From contig JABLXR010000002.1 in assembly GCA_013178015.1 (NCBI GenBank), forward strand, positions 1 through 64,000: DNA of 64,000 nucleotides, read 5' to 3'. The position numbers were made by a program, and so were the translations under genes. The notes under the pieces are model-generated. The model was not told where the DNA came from and ran no database searches. It worked only from the letters and a program-made list of their open reading frames with translations. Source of the DNA: Anaerolineae bacterium. Its GTDB lineage: Bacteria > Chloroflexota > Anaerolineae > DRVO01. Of this stretch, positions 35,443-42,612 are shown one piece after another (the stretch's first letter is position 1; the number at the start of each line of letters is the position of its first letter).

Positions 35443-35526
35443 GTGGATAGTGGAGATCGCCCTACCCGGGCGAAGCTGGGACGACGCAACCCACTACTCA
35501 CTCACTACTCACCACTAGCCACTACC
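35443..35526. repeat. inverted heptamer array inside the ECF operon
   Basis: The left arm is GTGGATA GTGGAGA (35443-35456). The right arm is five 7-base words, CACTACT CACTCAC TACTCAC CACTAGC CACTACC (35492-35526). The right arm contains the TAG stop codon of the S-subunit gene, read on the minus strand. Confidence 0.75.
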
Positions 35527-36055
35527 TTCGCTCCTCCCATGGCCGGACCAGCCCGAGAGTCTCCACCGGAGGCCAGGCTTGCCGTAGGGCTGCCGAAAGC
35601 GGGATGGCCACCAGCCCACCGGCCAGGGCTTGCACGGCGTTGCCTGGAATCTCCACCAGAGCTGCTCCTACCCCATACAGGACCACCTCGGCCAGGAAGT
35701 AGCCCCCGACCATGATGAGCGAGCCGACGGCCCACGCCAGAGCCTGGCGGGCAGTGGTGGCGCGGTAACCGAGGTACCCGGCTACGCCCCCCTGCACCCC
35801 GTGGAACACGAGGGTGAGTGGCGCCCAGTGGGCGTAGCACCCGAGCACGTCGGCCATGGCCGTACCCAAGCCTCCTGCCAGTAAGCCCATGACTGGCCCG
35901 AAGGTGAAGGCGGCGAAGTAGACGCCCACGTCGCCCAAGTGGATGTAACCGCGGGTGGGGGCGATGGGCACGCGCACCAGCAGCGTCAGCACCGTCGTCA
36001 CCCCCATGAGGGCGGCTAGCACCACCACCCGAACGGCCGTCCAGCGGCGGAACAT
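35522..36055 (-). CDS. ECF transporter substrate-binding S component
   Basis: A 177-residue membrane protein with about six helices of the ECF S-component type (PF07155-like). GYIHLGDVGVYFAAFTFGPV followed by MGLLAGGLGTAMADVLG and AHWAPLTLVFHGVQG is characteristic and probably lines the vitamin-binding pocket. The substrate cannot be told; HmpT/YpdP-like members carry thiamin precursors, pyridoxine or queuosine precursors. No riboswitch was recognised. Its stop codon is inside a heptamer array. It lies 51 bp after a Gfo/Idh/MocA gene, so the operon may begin further upstream. Confidence 0.82.
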   Translation of the reverse strand: MFRRWTAVRVVVLAALMGVTTVLTLLVRVPIAPTRGYIHLGDVGVYFAAFTFGPVMGLLAGGLGTAMADVLGCYAHWAPLTLVFHGVQGGVAGYLGYRATTARQALAWAVGSLIMVGGYFLAEVVLYGVGAALVEIPGNAVQALAGGLVAIPLSAALRQAWPPVETLGLVRPWEERR

Positions 36056-36106
36056 GCGCCCCTCCTGCCCTCTTACCGGCCCGGGGAGCCCGGCGCCCGC
36101 CCGAGC

Positions 36107-37123
36107 CTAGCGGGTGATCTTGGCCGGCCTTCCGCTCTCCAGGGACTGGTGGATGGCCGCCACGATGCGGGTCACTTCCAGGCCATCCTGGACGGTCACG
36201 GCAGGTTGCCGGCCCTGAAGGACTGCGTCCAGGTACTGGCCCACAGACGTGGGCAGCGCCCCTTCGAGCCGGCCCGCCACCTCTAGCGTCATGCTGGACT
36301 TGGGGTACTGGTAGCCCTTGGCGTGGGCCACTGACAGCGTCTCCCTGGTGCGGTCCATGTGTATCACTCCATCCGAGCCCACCAGCTCGATCATCGAGTC
36401 CACAGTGGTGGGGAAGGAGTTGGGGTAGACCCAGCCGGACTCGAAGATGGCGCCGGCGCCGGTCTCGAAACGCACCAGGGCCTGAATGCCGTCATAGGTG
36501 TCTATGCCGAGCGCCGAGAGCACCCGGCGCTGGCCGGTGGCGAACACTTCCACCGCCTCGCAGCCCATGCACCAGCGCACGTAGTCTATGTCGTGGGAGG
36601 AGAGAAACCATGCTGGGCTGCTGGCGGCGGACCAGGAGAGCATATCGGTGGCGACGCTGATAGTGTCGTTCTTGCGGGCGTACGCCCAAAGAATGTCACC
36701 CACCTGCCCGCTATCTATCGCCTGTTTGGCCTGGGCGTAGGCTGAGATCCAGCGGTTGCTGTAGTTGACGGAGAAGATCAGGCCCGTCTCGGCCACCTTG
36801 GCGGCGATCTTCTCCCCCTCGGCCACGTCGGTGGTGAGGGGCTTCTCCACCAGCACGTGCTTGCCCGCTTCCAAGGCCGCCATGACGGGCTGGAAGTGAG
36901 CGAAGTCAGGCACGGCGACAATGACGGCGTCCAGAGGCATGGCCAGCAGATCGGCGATATCCGTGCACGCGGGGACGGAGTGCTGCGCCGCCAACTCATC
37001 GGCGCGTATGCGATTGGTATCGCAGACGCCCACCATCCGGGCCCGCGGATGCTCGCTCACTATGCGGGAGTGCAGTCGGCCCATGATGCCAGCGCCGACG
37101 ACTCCCACTCTCACCTCGTCCAT
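36107..37123 (-). CDS. Gfo/Idh/MocA-family oxidoreductase
   Basis: A 338-residue NAD(P)-dependent dehydrogenase-like protein. The Rossmann motif is GVVGAGIMGRLHSRIV, followed by VLVEKPLTTDV (the EKP motif near 95), NYSNRWISAYAQAK and the catalytic-region SSHDIDYVRWCMGC. ATG 37123 (MDEVRVGVVGAG) is the natural family start. It resembles the protein at 26857 and both probably use related substrates. It precedes the ECF operon on the same strand, 51 bp upstream of the S component, so it might act on the transported compound, though this could be chance. Confidence 0.85.
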   Translation of the reverse strand: MDEVRVGVVGAGIMGRLHSRIVSEHPRARMVGVCDTNRIRADELAAQHSVPACTDIADLLAMPLDAVIVAVPDFAHFQPVMAALEAGKHVLVEKPLTTDVAEGEKIAAKVAETGLIFSVNYSNRWISAYAQAKQAIDSGQVGDILWAYARKNDTISVATDMLSWSAASSPAWFLSSHDIDYVRWCMGCEAVEVFATGQRRVLSALGIDTYDGIQALVRFETGAGAIFESGWVYPNSFPTTVDSMIELVGSDGVIHMDRTRETLSVAHAKGYQYPKSSMTLEVAGRLEGALPTSVGQYLDAVLQGRQPAVTVQDGLEVTRIVAAIHQSLESGRPAKITR

Positions 37124-37134
37124 AAGCCCTCCAG

Positions 37135-37287
37135 AGGTTGCAGGTTACCGGCTACAGGTTACAGGGGATGGAGGATACCGGTCAAAGGTTGCGGTTGCGT
37201 CTGCAGCCAGGCATTGGCGGCGTACACACCAACTGCTCATCTCCTCCAACCTATCCCCTATAACCTAGTCCCTGCAACCTATTCCCT
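37135..37287. repeat. inverted heptamer array (AGGTTAC vocabulary)
   Basis: The left arm consists of 7-base words AGGTTGC AGGTTAC, CGGCTAC AGGTTAC and AGGGGAT GGAGGAT (37135-37176). The right arm is CCAACCT ATCCCCT, ATAACCT AGTCCCT and GCAACCT ATTCCCT (37246-37287). The same word set recurs at 40187-40433. The right arm touches the last codons of the ClpP-class protease gene. Confidence 0.85.
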
Positions 37288-38124
37288 GTGCTGGGGCCGC
37301 TCGCCGTTCTCCCGGCGCCGGGAGGGAGAGGGTATGAACTCCACCGACGGCCGCTGCTGCCGAGCCTGAGGGAAAAGGTTCATGAGAGCGTACACCTCTC
37401 GGGGAACGTCCGTGGAGACGGGGAGGCCGAGAGCCCGCAGCTCTGACACACTGATGGGGTAGTCGTGGGTCCAAGTGCCTGAGGAGAGCAGATCTGCCAG
37501 GCGCTCGGCCTGCTCCTCGGGCTGGTTCTGCATCACCAGCTGCTTCACAGTGTGCCGAACCTGCCCGACAGCCTTCGCGGCAGTATCGGCCAGGATTAGG
37601 GTCTCATCGCTGATGTCGGCAATGGGCTTCTGCCGCACCACCTTGAGCACGGACACTGCCGGATACCCACCTACCTGCGGATCTACCGGGCCCAGGACCG
37701 CGTTCTCGTCCATGACGATCTCGTCGGCCGCCAGGGCGATGAGGGTCCCACCGGACATGGCGTAGTGCGGGACGATCACCGTGACCTTGGCCTTGTGCCG
37801 GCACAGGGCACTGGCGATCTGCTCTGCAGCCAAGACCAGGCCCCCCGGCGTGTGCAGGATGAGGTCAATGCGAGTGTCCGGTTCGGTGAGCCGGATGGCG
37901 CGGAGGACGGCCTCGGAATCCTCTATGTCAATGTAGCGCGCCAGGGGCAACCCCAGGAGGCTGATGGTCTCCTGGCGGTGAACCAGGGCAATGACGCGGC
38001 TGCCTCGGCTGTCTTGGAGACGGCGGATGAGCCGGGCGCGGCTAGCATCGAGCATCCAGCGCCGGACTATGGGCTGCAGGGAGGTGAATAGGAGGAATAT
38101 GAGCAGTATGGTGGACAGATCCAT
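37279..38124 (-). CDS. membrane-bound ClpP-class serine protease (SDH_sah family)
   Basis: A 281-residue protein with one N-terminal membrane anchor (LSTILLIFLLFTSLQPIV) and a ClpP/crotonase-fold protease domain of the SDH_sah type (PF01972). LILHTPGGLVLAAEQIASAL forms the oxyanion region. MSGGTLIALAADEIVMDE supplies the putative nucleophile serine in SGG, and ENAVLGPVDPQVG follows. Such proteins cleave or trim membrane proteins. The C-terminus (SPSRRRENGERPQHRE) is unconserved and runs into the heptamer array. The rhomboid protease next door suggests a small membrane-proteolysis group. Confidence 0.82.
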   Translation of the reverse strand: MDLSTILLIFLLFTSLQPIVRRWMLDASRARLIRRLQDSRGSRVIALVHRQETISLLGLPLARYIDIEDSEAVLRAIRLTEPDTRIDLILHTPGGLVLAAEQIASALCRHKAKVTVIVPHYAMSGGTLIALAADEIVMDENAVLGPVDPQVGGYPAVSVLKVVRQKPIADISDETLILADTAAKAVGQVRHTVKQLVMQNQPEEQAERLADLLSSGTWTHDYPISVSELRALGLPVSTDVPREVYALMNLFPQARQQRPSVEFIPSPSRRRENGERPQHRE

Positions 38125-38217
38125 GGGCTTAGCTTCCTATCCTGGCGTAAGGGTTCCTCCGGCCCCATCTGGGAGACCGATCGGCCGAGCACAGGTCCCC
38201 GGCGACCGCATGCGACC

Positions 38218-38895
38218 CTAAGCCCTTCTCGGGCGCGGCTGTCCGCCGGTCAGAAGCAGTACCAGGCCGAGCCCGGCGGCGAAGCCGCCGACGTGGGCCC
38301 ACCACGCGACCGGCGCGAAAGCATCGACGCCGGCGGCGAGGGAAAGGACACCGCTGAAGAGCTGGGAGAACACCCAGACGCCGATGAAGAGCAGGGCAGG
38401 GACCTCGATGAACCAAGGGATGAAGAAGATGGGAACGAGGGTTATGATGCGCGAGTGCGGGAAGGCAAGGATATATGCGCCCATGACGCCGGCCACCGCA
38501 CCACTGGCACCCACGGTGGGGATGTCAGACCCGGGAGATAGAGCTCCATGGGTAAGGGCTGCGGCCGCGCCCGAGACCAGGTAGAAGAACAGGTAGCGCG
38601 AATGCCCCAGGCGCCCCTCGATGTTGTCGCCGAAGATGTAGAGCGCCCACATGTTACTGATGACGTGGAACCAGCCGCCATGGACGAACATGGAGGTGAA
38701 GATGCTGAGCGCCTGGGGCGAGAACGGATCGGAGAAGAACTCCCGAGGTATGAAGCCGTAGGAGAAGATGAACGCCTCCTGCGCCCGGGGGCTCAACAGG
38801 GCCTCATAAGCGAAGACCAGCAGGTTCGCGAGTATGATCAGATAGTTGACTACAGGCGTCCCGCGTGACCGGGCGCTGTCCCTGAGTGGGAACAC
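38218..38895 (-). CDS. rhomboid-family intramembrane serine protease
   Basis: A 225-residue rhomboid with about six TM helices. The diagnostic elements are all present: HGGWFHVISNMWALYIFGDN in TM2 (His and Asn of the oxyanion site), the catalytic serine in GASGAVAGVMGAY, and the catalytic histidine in WWAHVGGFAAG. It should cut TM segments of membrane proteins. The start at 38895 gives the usual short N-terminus (MFPLRDSARSRGTPVVNYLI). It lies 93 bp upstream of the ClpP-class protease gene on the same strand. Confidence 0.9.
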   Translation of the reverse strand: MFPLRDSARSRGTPVVNYLIILANLLVFAYEALLSPRAQEAFIFSYGFIPREFFSDPFSPQALSIFTSMFVHGGWFHVISNMWALYIFGDNIEGRLGHSRYLFFYLVSGAAAALTHGALSPGSDIPTVGASGAVAGVMGAYILAFPHSRIITLVPIFFIPWFIEVPALLFIGVWVFSQLFSGVLSLAAGVDAFAPVAWWAHVGGFAAGLGLVLLLTGGQPRPRRA

Positions 38896-39403
38896 GGCAC
38901 TCTCACTCCGAACCTGCTACTCCCCCGCTGGGGGCTGAGGCAGGGTGATGGGCGGTGCCTCCGAAAGCGTCGCACGGGATAACCACAGGTACCGAGGCCC
39001 GGTCGGGCGCGTGGGCGGGCACCAAGCAGCATCATCATAGGTTGCAGTGGCGGTGAGGTCAACCGCCTGAGGCAGCGGCACATTCCGGCCTTGGGGCGAG
39101 ATGCAGGCCCCGACTTCGGCATGACGGCTGGGGCCGGCTCGGGCACAGGCTGCCGGGAACGAGATGCGCCCTTGGCCGGATCGCCAACGGGGCCCTGGGT
39201 GGCGTACGTCTGGGGCATAGACACCGGCGCAGACCCAGGACAGAGTTGGTGGTGGCGTATGGCGGGGCGCCCCGGTTCCAATCGGCACGGGAGGCGAAGT
39301 CAGATGGGGCCAGCACGTGGTCAGCGCAGCTGCCGCTGGCATGGCTCTTGCTGACCACATAGCCGGTACGTAGAATCGCTAATATGCCTAGGGTAGCAGA
39401 TCC
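38896..39403. other. intergenic region between divergent genes, 508 bp
   Basis: It separates the leftward rhomboid gene from the rightward sortase gene. Several overlapping frames are open but none resembles a protein family. A promoter for the sortase gene is visible at 39348-39376. No RNA gene or repeat was recognised. Confidence 0.4.
39348..39376 (+). promoter_or_regulatory. candidate promoter of the sortase gene
   Basis: TTGCTG (39348-39353) and TAGAAT (39371-39376) are 17 bases apart, and the predicted start is about 20 bases before ATG 39404. The -35 is weak. Confidence 0.35.
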
Positions 39404-40189
39404 ATGAAAGCCAGTCAGGGCGAGAAGCAGTTCCGCCGTCTGGCCATCGGGGCAGGTATCACGGTGTGGGTGGGCCTTACCCTGTTGGCCGTGGGAGTGG
39501 TCTTCAGCGTGGGCGGATCAGCGGCGCGGGCCAACGCGCTTCGGGCCCAAGGACCTGGCGGCTCTACCATGCGGAGCCTGCCGGCGACGACTGCGGTTGC
39601 TCTCTCGCCCACCCGGGCGACTTTGACCCCGACCGCCACCGCTACCGCGACGGCGCCGATGCTGAGCCTAGAGGAGAGCCAGCCTACTGCGACCGCGACA
39701 GCCACTCCTGAGCCCACTGCGACGTTCACGCCGGAGCCGGCTCCGCCCACGCGCCTGGTGATCCCAGCCATCAACGTGGATACGCCGGTGCAGGAAGTGG
39801 GCTGGCACGAGGAGGTAGTTGAAGGGACTCTGCTGGCCGTCTGGGATGTAGCTGACTACGCCGCCAGCTGGCACTACACCTCCGCCAAGCCAGGCGAGCC
39901 GGACAACATGGTCATGACCGGACACCACAACATCGCGGGGGAGGTGTTCCGGGAGTTGGTGACGCTCCAGGTAGGGGACCTGGTCTACGTCTATTCCGGG
40001 GACAGGGAGTTCACCTACCAGGTGAGCGAGGTGCTGATTCTGCCAGAGAAGGGGATGCCGCTGAGTGTCCGCCGAGAGAACGGTCGCTGGATAGCCCCCA
40101 CCGGGCAGGAGATGCTCACCCTGGTCACCTGCTGGCCGTACAACAATAACACCCATAGGGTGATCGTCAGGGCGCTGCCCGTTGGGTAG
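39404..40189 (+). CDS. sortase
   Basis: A 261-residue sortase with an N-terminal TM anchor (IGAGITVWVGLTLLAVGVVF) and a Thr/Pro/Ala-rich stalk (60-115). The catalytic beta-barrel begins at RLVIPAINVDTPVQ. The active-site His is in MTGHHN (174-175), the cysteine is Cys243 in LTLVTCWPYNNNTHR, and the arginine is Arg252. It would join a surface protein to the cell envelope or to another protein; no clear LPxTG protein was found in the window. Its TAG stop is the first three bases of a heptamer array. Confidence 0.9.
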   Translation: MKASQGEKQFRRLAIGAGITVWVGLTLLAVGVVFSVGGSAARANALRAQGPGGSTMRSLPATTAVALSPTRATLTPTATATATAPMLSLEESQPTATATATPEPTATFTPEPAPPTRLVIPAINVDTPVQEVGWHEEVVEGTLLAVWDVADYAASWHYTSAKPGEPDNMVMTGHHNIAGEVFRELVTLQVGDLVYVYSGDREFTYQVSEVLILPEKGMPLSVRRENGRWIAPTGQEMLTLVTCWPYNNNTHRVIVRALPVG

Positions 40190-40433
40190 GTTGTAGGTTA
40201 TAGGTTACAGGTTACAGGTTACAGGTTACAGGTTATAGGGAATAGGTTGTGGAGATTGGGGAACGACCGCGGGGCGAGGAGATGATCCATGTCGGTCCGC
40301 GGGGCGACGAGGGGATCGTCGGTCTACGGGGCGTGCCACGGACCAGAGACGGACTGCCCCCAGCCTGCTCCCTATCCCCTATCCCCTATTCCCTGTAACC
40401 TATCCCCTGTAACCTATCCCCTATTCCCTACCA
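40187..40433. repeat. large inverted heptamer array between convergent genes
   Basis: The left arm holds nine consecutive 7-base words (40187-40249): TAGGTTG TAGGTTA, TAGGTTA, CAGGTTA four times, TAGGGAA, TAGGTTG. The right arm holds nine 7-base words (40371-40433): CCTATCC twice, CCTATTC, CCTGTAA, CCTATCC, CCTGTAA, CCTATCC, CCTATTC, CCTACCA. Each is the reverse-complement style of the left words. The sortase stop (40187-40189) and the GH39-like stop (40414-40416) both lie inside the arms. Confidence 0.9.
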
Positions 40434-42612
40434 AAGGCAGGATGGTGCTGATCAGGCGCTCGTTCAGGCTTACGTTATCCACGTAGGCCAGGGTGGGCCG
40501 CTCCCCCGAAGACTGGTACAAGTTGAATACCACCCGGATGTTGTGACCGCGCCAAGGGGAGAGGTCGAAACTGGCGTGGGTCCACTTGCAGCTCTGGTAG
40601 GTAGTGCGAGGCTGGATGAGGTAGGTGGCCGTGGGCCCGCCCGCCGCGTCCAGGTCTACCACTAGGAGTTCGAACCAGTCCTCTCCTGGTTTGGTTTCCT
40701 CGCTCTCCAGTCGGTACCAGAAGCGAAGAGTAGGCTCCACCATCCCCGCGTCTACCAGCAGTTCCTGATAGGCAGTGGAGTTGCCGCCGCCCTCCAGGGC
40801 CGGATCCTCGTCTGGCACGAAGTCACTTCCCAGCAGCAGGCACTTGCCCTCACTCAGGCAGGAGGTGCCCAAGGCGGGAGGGGTGCTGCCCATGTCGAGC
40901 CAGCCGTCCAGGCCGGCGGCGAACCGCCCGTTGTAGATCAACTCGCGACTGAGCAGCCGGCCGGCCGACTCGATGAGGATGTACGGCGCGCCCCCGATCA
41001 TGTACTCGCTTGACCCGGGCAGGTTCTGATTGGTAGCCCGAGGAAGCCGGATGGAGTAGAAGCCACCCTGCGGGGTAACGGTGGTGACGTTCCCGTGCAA
41101 GTCCACCAGACTGGCAGCAGTGCCGGAGGCGGGAACGAGGGCGTCCACGTCGTGGCCCTGGGTGGCCCAGAGAACGGTGACGCGGTGCCCGGTCTGGGGC
41201 CGGTAGAAGGCGATCTCCTCGCGATCGTTGGCCGGCGTCCGGCGCCACAGAGGCTGTAGGCCTCGAAACTGGGCCACCGCCGTACGGTAGGCCTTAAGGG
41301 AGAGGCGGGGCGCGGCATCTGAAGGGTAGCAGGCGGCGGAGGCCTCGTTGCGGTAGAGGCCGTAGGCGTCGCGGGCGGTGGGGCCGTTGCCGCAGTCATC
41401 GTGGAGCTGGAAGTGGAACACCACCTGGGCGCCGGAGTACAGGGCGTAGGCGTGGGCCTGGATGACGTAGGCGGCCTGCTCCTCGGTGGTAGCCCGGTAT
41501 GGGCTCTTGGGGTCTTCGGTGGGGCCGGGATAGTCGTTCCACACCGGTACCCCCGACTCGGTCACCCAGATGGGCTTGTTGAGGCCGTGGGCGGCGAGTA
41601 GGGAGCGCGCCCGTTGGGTGTGGTCGAGGGCGTCGGCGCTGCGGCTGTAGAAGTGCACCGCCAGGGCGTCGAAGTAGTGATTGCGCGCCGCCCGCTCCGC
41701 TTGGTTCGGGTCAGCGGACATGACCTGCAGCAGGCGGGGGAACCAGTCGGGATCGAAGTAGGTGGCCAACCCGCCTAGGATCACGGTGCAGCCCGGGTCG
41801 GCGTGCTTGGCCGCCAGGTAGGCGACCTTGAGTAACCGGTAGTACTGCTCGACGGAGCCGCTCCAGAAGAAGGTCCAGTCGGGCTCGTTCCAGATCTCCC
41901 AGTGGGAGACGCCGGCTCCAGCCGGCCAGCCTCGTGCCTGGGCCAGTACGCCTCCGGGCTTGTAGCGGCGTACGGTCTCGTACACGTAGCGGGCCCAAGG
42001 GTTGTCCGGGTTGATGGCTTTGCCCGGTCCGGGAACGTCGGTGCCGTCGCTGAACACGGGGCGGTCCAGGTTGGCGGGAGCGCTGTTGGCGCTGGCGATC
42101 CTGACATCAGGCAGAGGGCGAGTGCGGCCTGCAGGCCAGATGGGCACCTGCCGCTGTGCCTGCAGCATATCAGCGGAGGCCATGTTGCTGGCGTAGACGG
42201 GAGAGGTGCCTAGGAGGATGGCCAATGTCTTGAGCCCTCGGGCAACGTCATCAGCGACTGCCCGATCCTGGGCCGAGAAGTCGTACTGCCCGGGTGACTT
42301 CTCGATGTTCTGCCAGTAGAAGGGGAACCGATCCCACGAAGCGCCGGAGGCTACGGCCCGATCCAGTCGGGCCGAGCTGGCCGGGTCCTCGGCTGAGGTG
42401 ACGAAGCACATGCCGAACGCCGGGTTGGGGGTGACGGCGGCCTGGGCGGCCGGGTCCTGAGCAGCAAGCCGCTCTGGGACTTGCGTGAGCAGCAGCCCCA
42501 GAGCGGCGAGGATGAGGAAAACGGGTAGAGCACGGGCGCGATGTGGGTGCATACGCGTCTTACCCCGTTTGCTGATAGTAGAAGCAAGTTCGGTGCCAGC
42601 AGGTTCGCGCAT
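40414..42612 (-). CDS. secreted GH39-like glycoside hydrolase
   Basis: A 732-residue exported protein. A signal or anchor helix (ALPVFLILAALGLLLTQVPE) precedes a clan GH-A (beta/alpha)8 domain at about 65-420. The acid/base is in HWEIWNEPDW and the nucleophile Glu in KPIWVTESGVPVW, most like GH39/GH5-type enzymes. A C-terminal jelly-roll carbohydrate-binding-like domain follows at about 560-720 (LIYNGRFAAGLDGWLDMGST; VVFNLYQSSGERPTLAYVDN). It ends ILPLVGNRG, where the last residues are coded by the heptamer array. Its ATG overlaps the upstream stop by one base (TGATG), so translation is coupled to the surface protein. Confidence 0.78.
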   Translation of the reverse strand: MREPAGTELASTISKRGKTRMHPHRARALPVFLILAALGLLLTQVPERLAAQDPAAQAAVTPNPAFGMCFVTSAEDPASSARLDRAVASGASWDRFPFYWQNIEKSPGQYDFSAQDRAVADDVARGLKTLAILLGTSPVYASNMASADMLQAQRQVPIWPAGRTRPLPDVRIASANSAPANLDRPVFSDGTDVPGPGKAINPDNPWARYVYETVRRYKPGGVLAQARGWPAGAGVSHWEIWNEPDWTFFWSGSVEQYYRLLKVAYLAAKHADPGCTVILGGLATYFDPDWFPRLLQVMSADPNQAERAARNHYFDALAVHFYSRSADALDHTQRARSLLAAHGLNKPIWVTESGVPVWNDYPGPTEDPKSPYRATTEEQAAYVIQAHAYALYSGAQVVFHFQLHDDCGNGPTARDAYGLYRNEASAACYPSDAAPRLSLKAYRTAVAQFRGLQPLWRRTPANDREEIAFYRPQTGHRVTVLWATQGHDVDALVPASGTAASLVDLHGNVTTVTPQGGFYSIRLPRATNQNLPGSSEYMIGGAPYILIESAGRLLSRELIYNGRFAAGLDGWLDMGSTPPALGTSCLSEGKCLLLGSDFVPDEDPALEGGGNSTAYQELLVDAGMVEPTLRFWYRLESEETKPGEDWFELLVVDLDAAGGPTATYLIQPRTTYQSCKWTHASFDLSPWRGHNIRVVFNLYQSSGERPTLAYVDNVSLNERLISTILPLVGNRG

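Noticed and set aside
38917-39360. 147-residue minus-strand frame between the rhomboid and sortase genes
   Set aside because: Composition is Pro/Arg/Ala rich without domain features, it has no ribosome-binding site, and overlapping frames are equally open.
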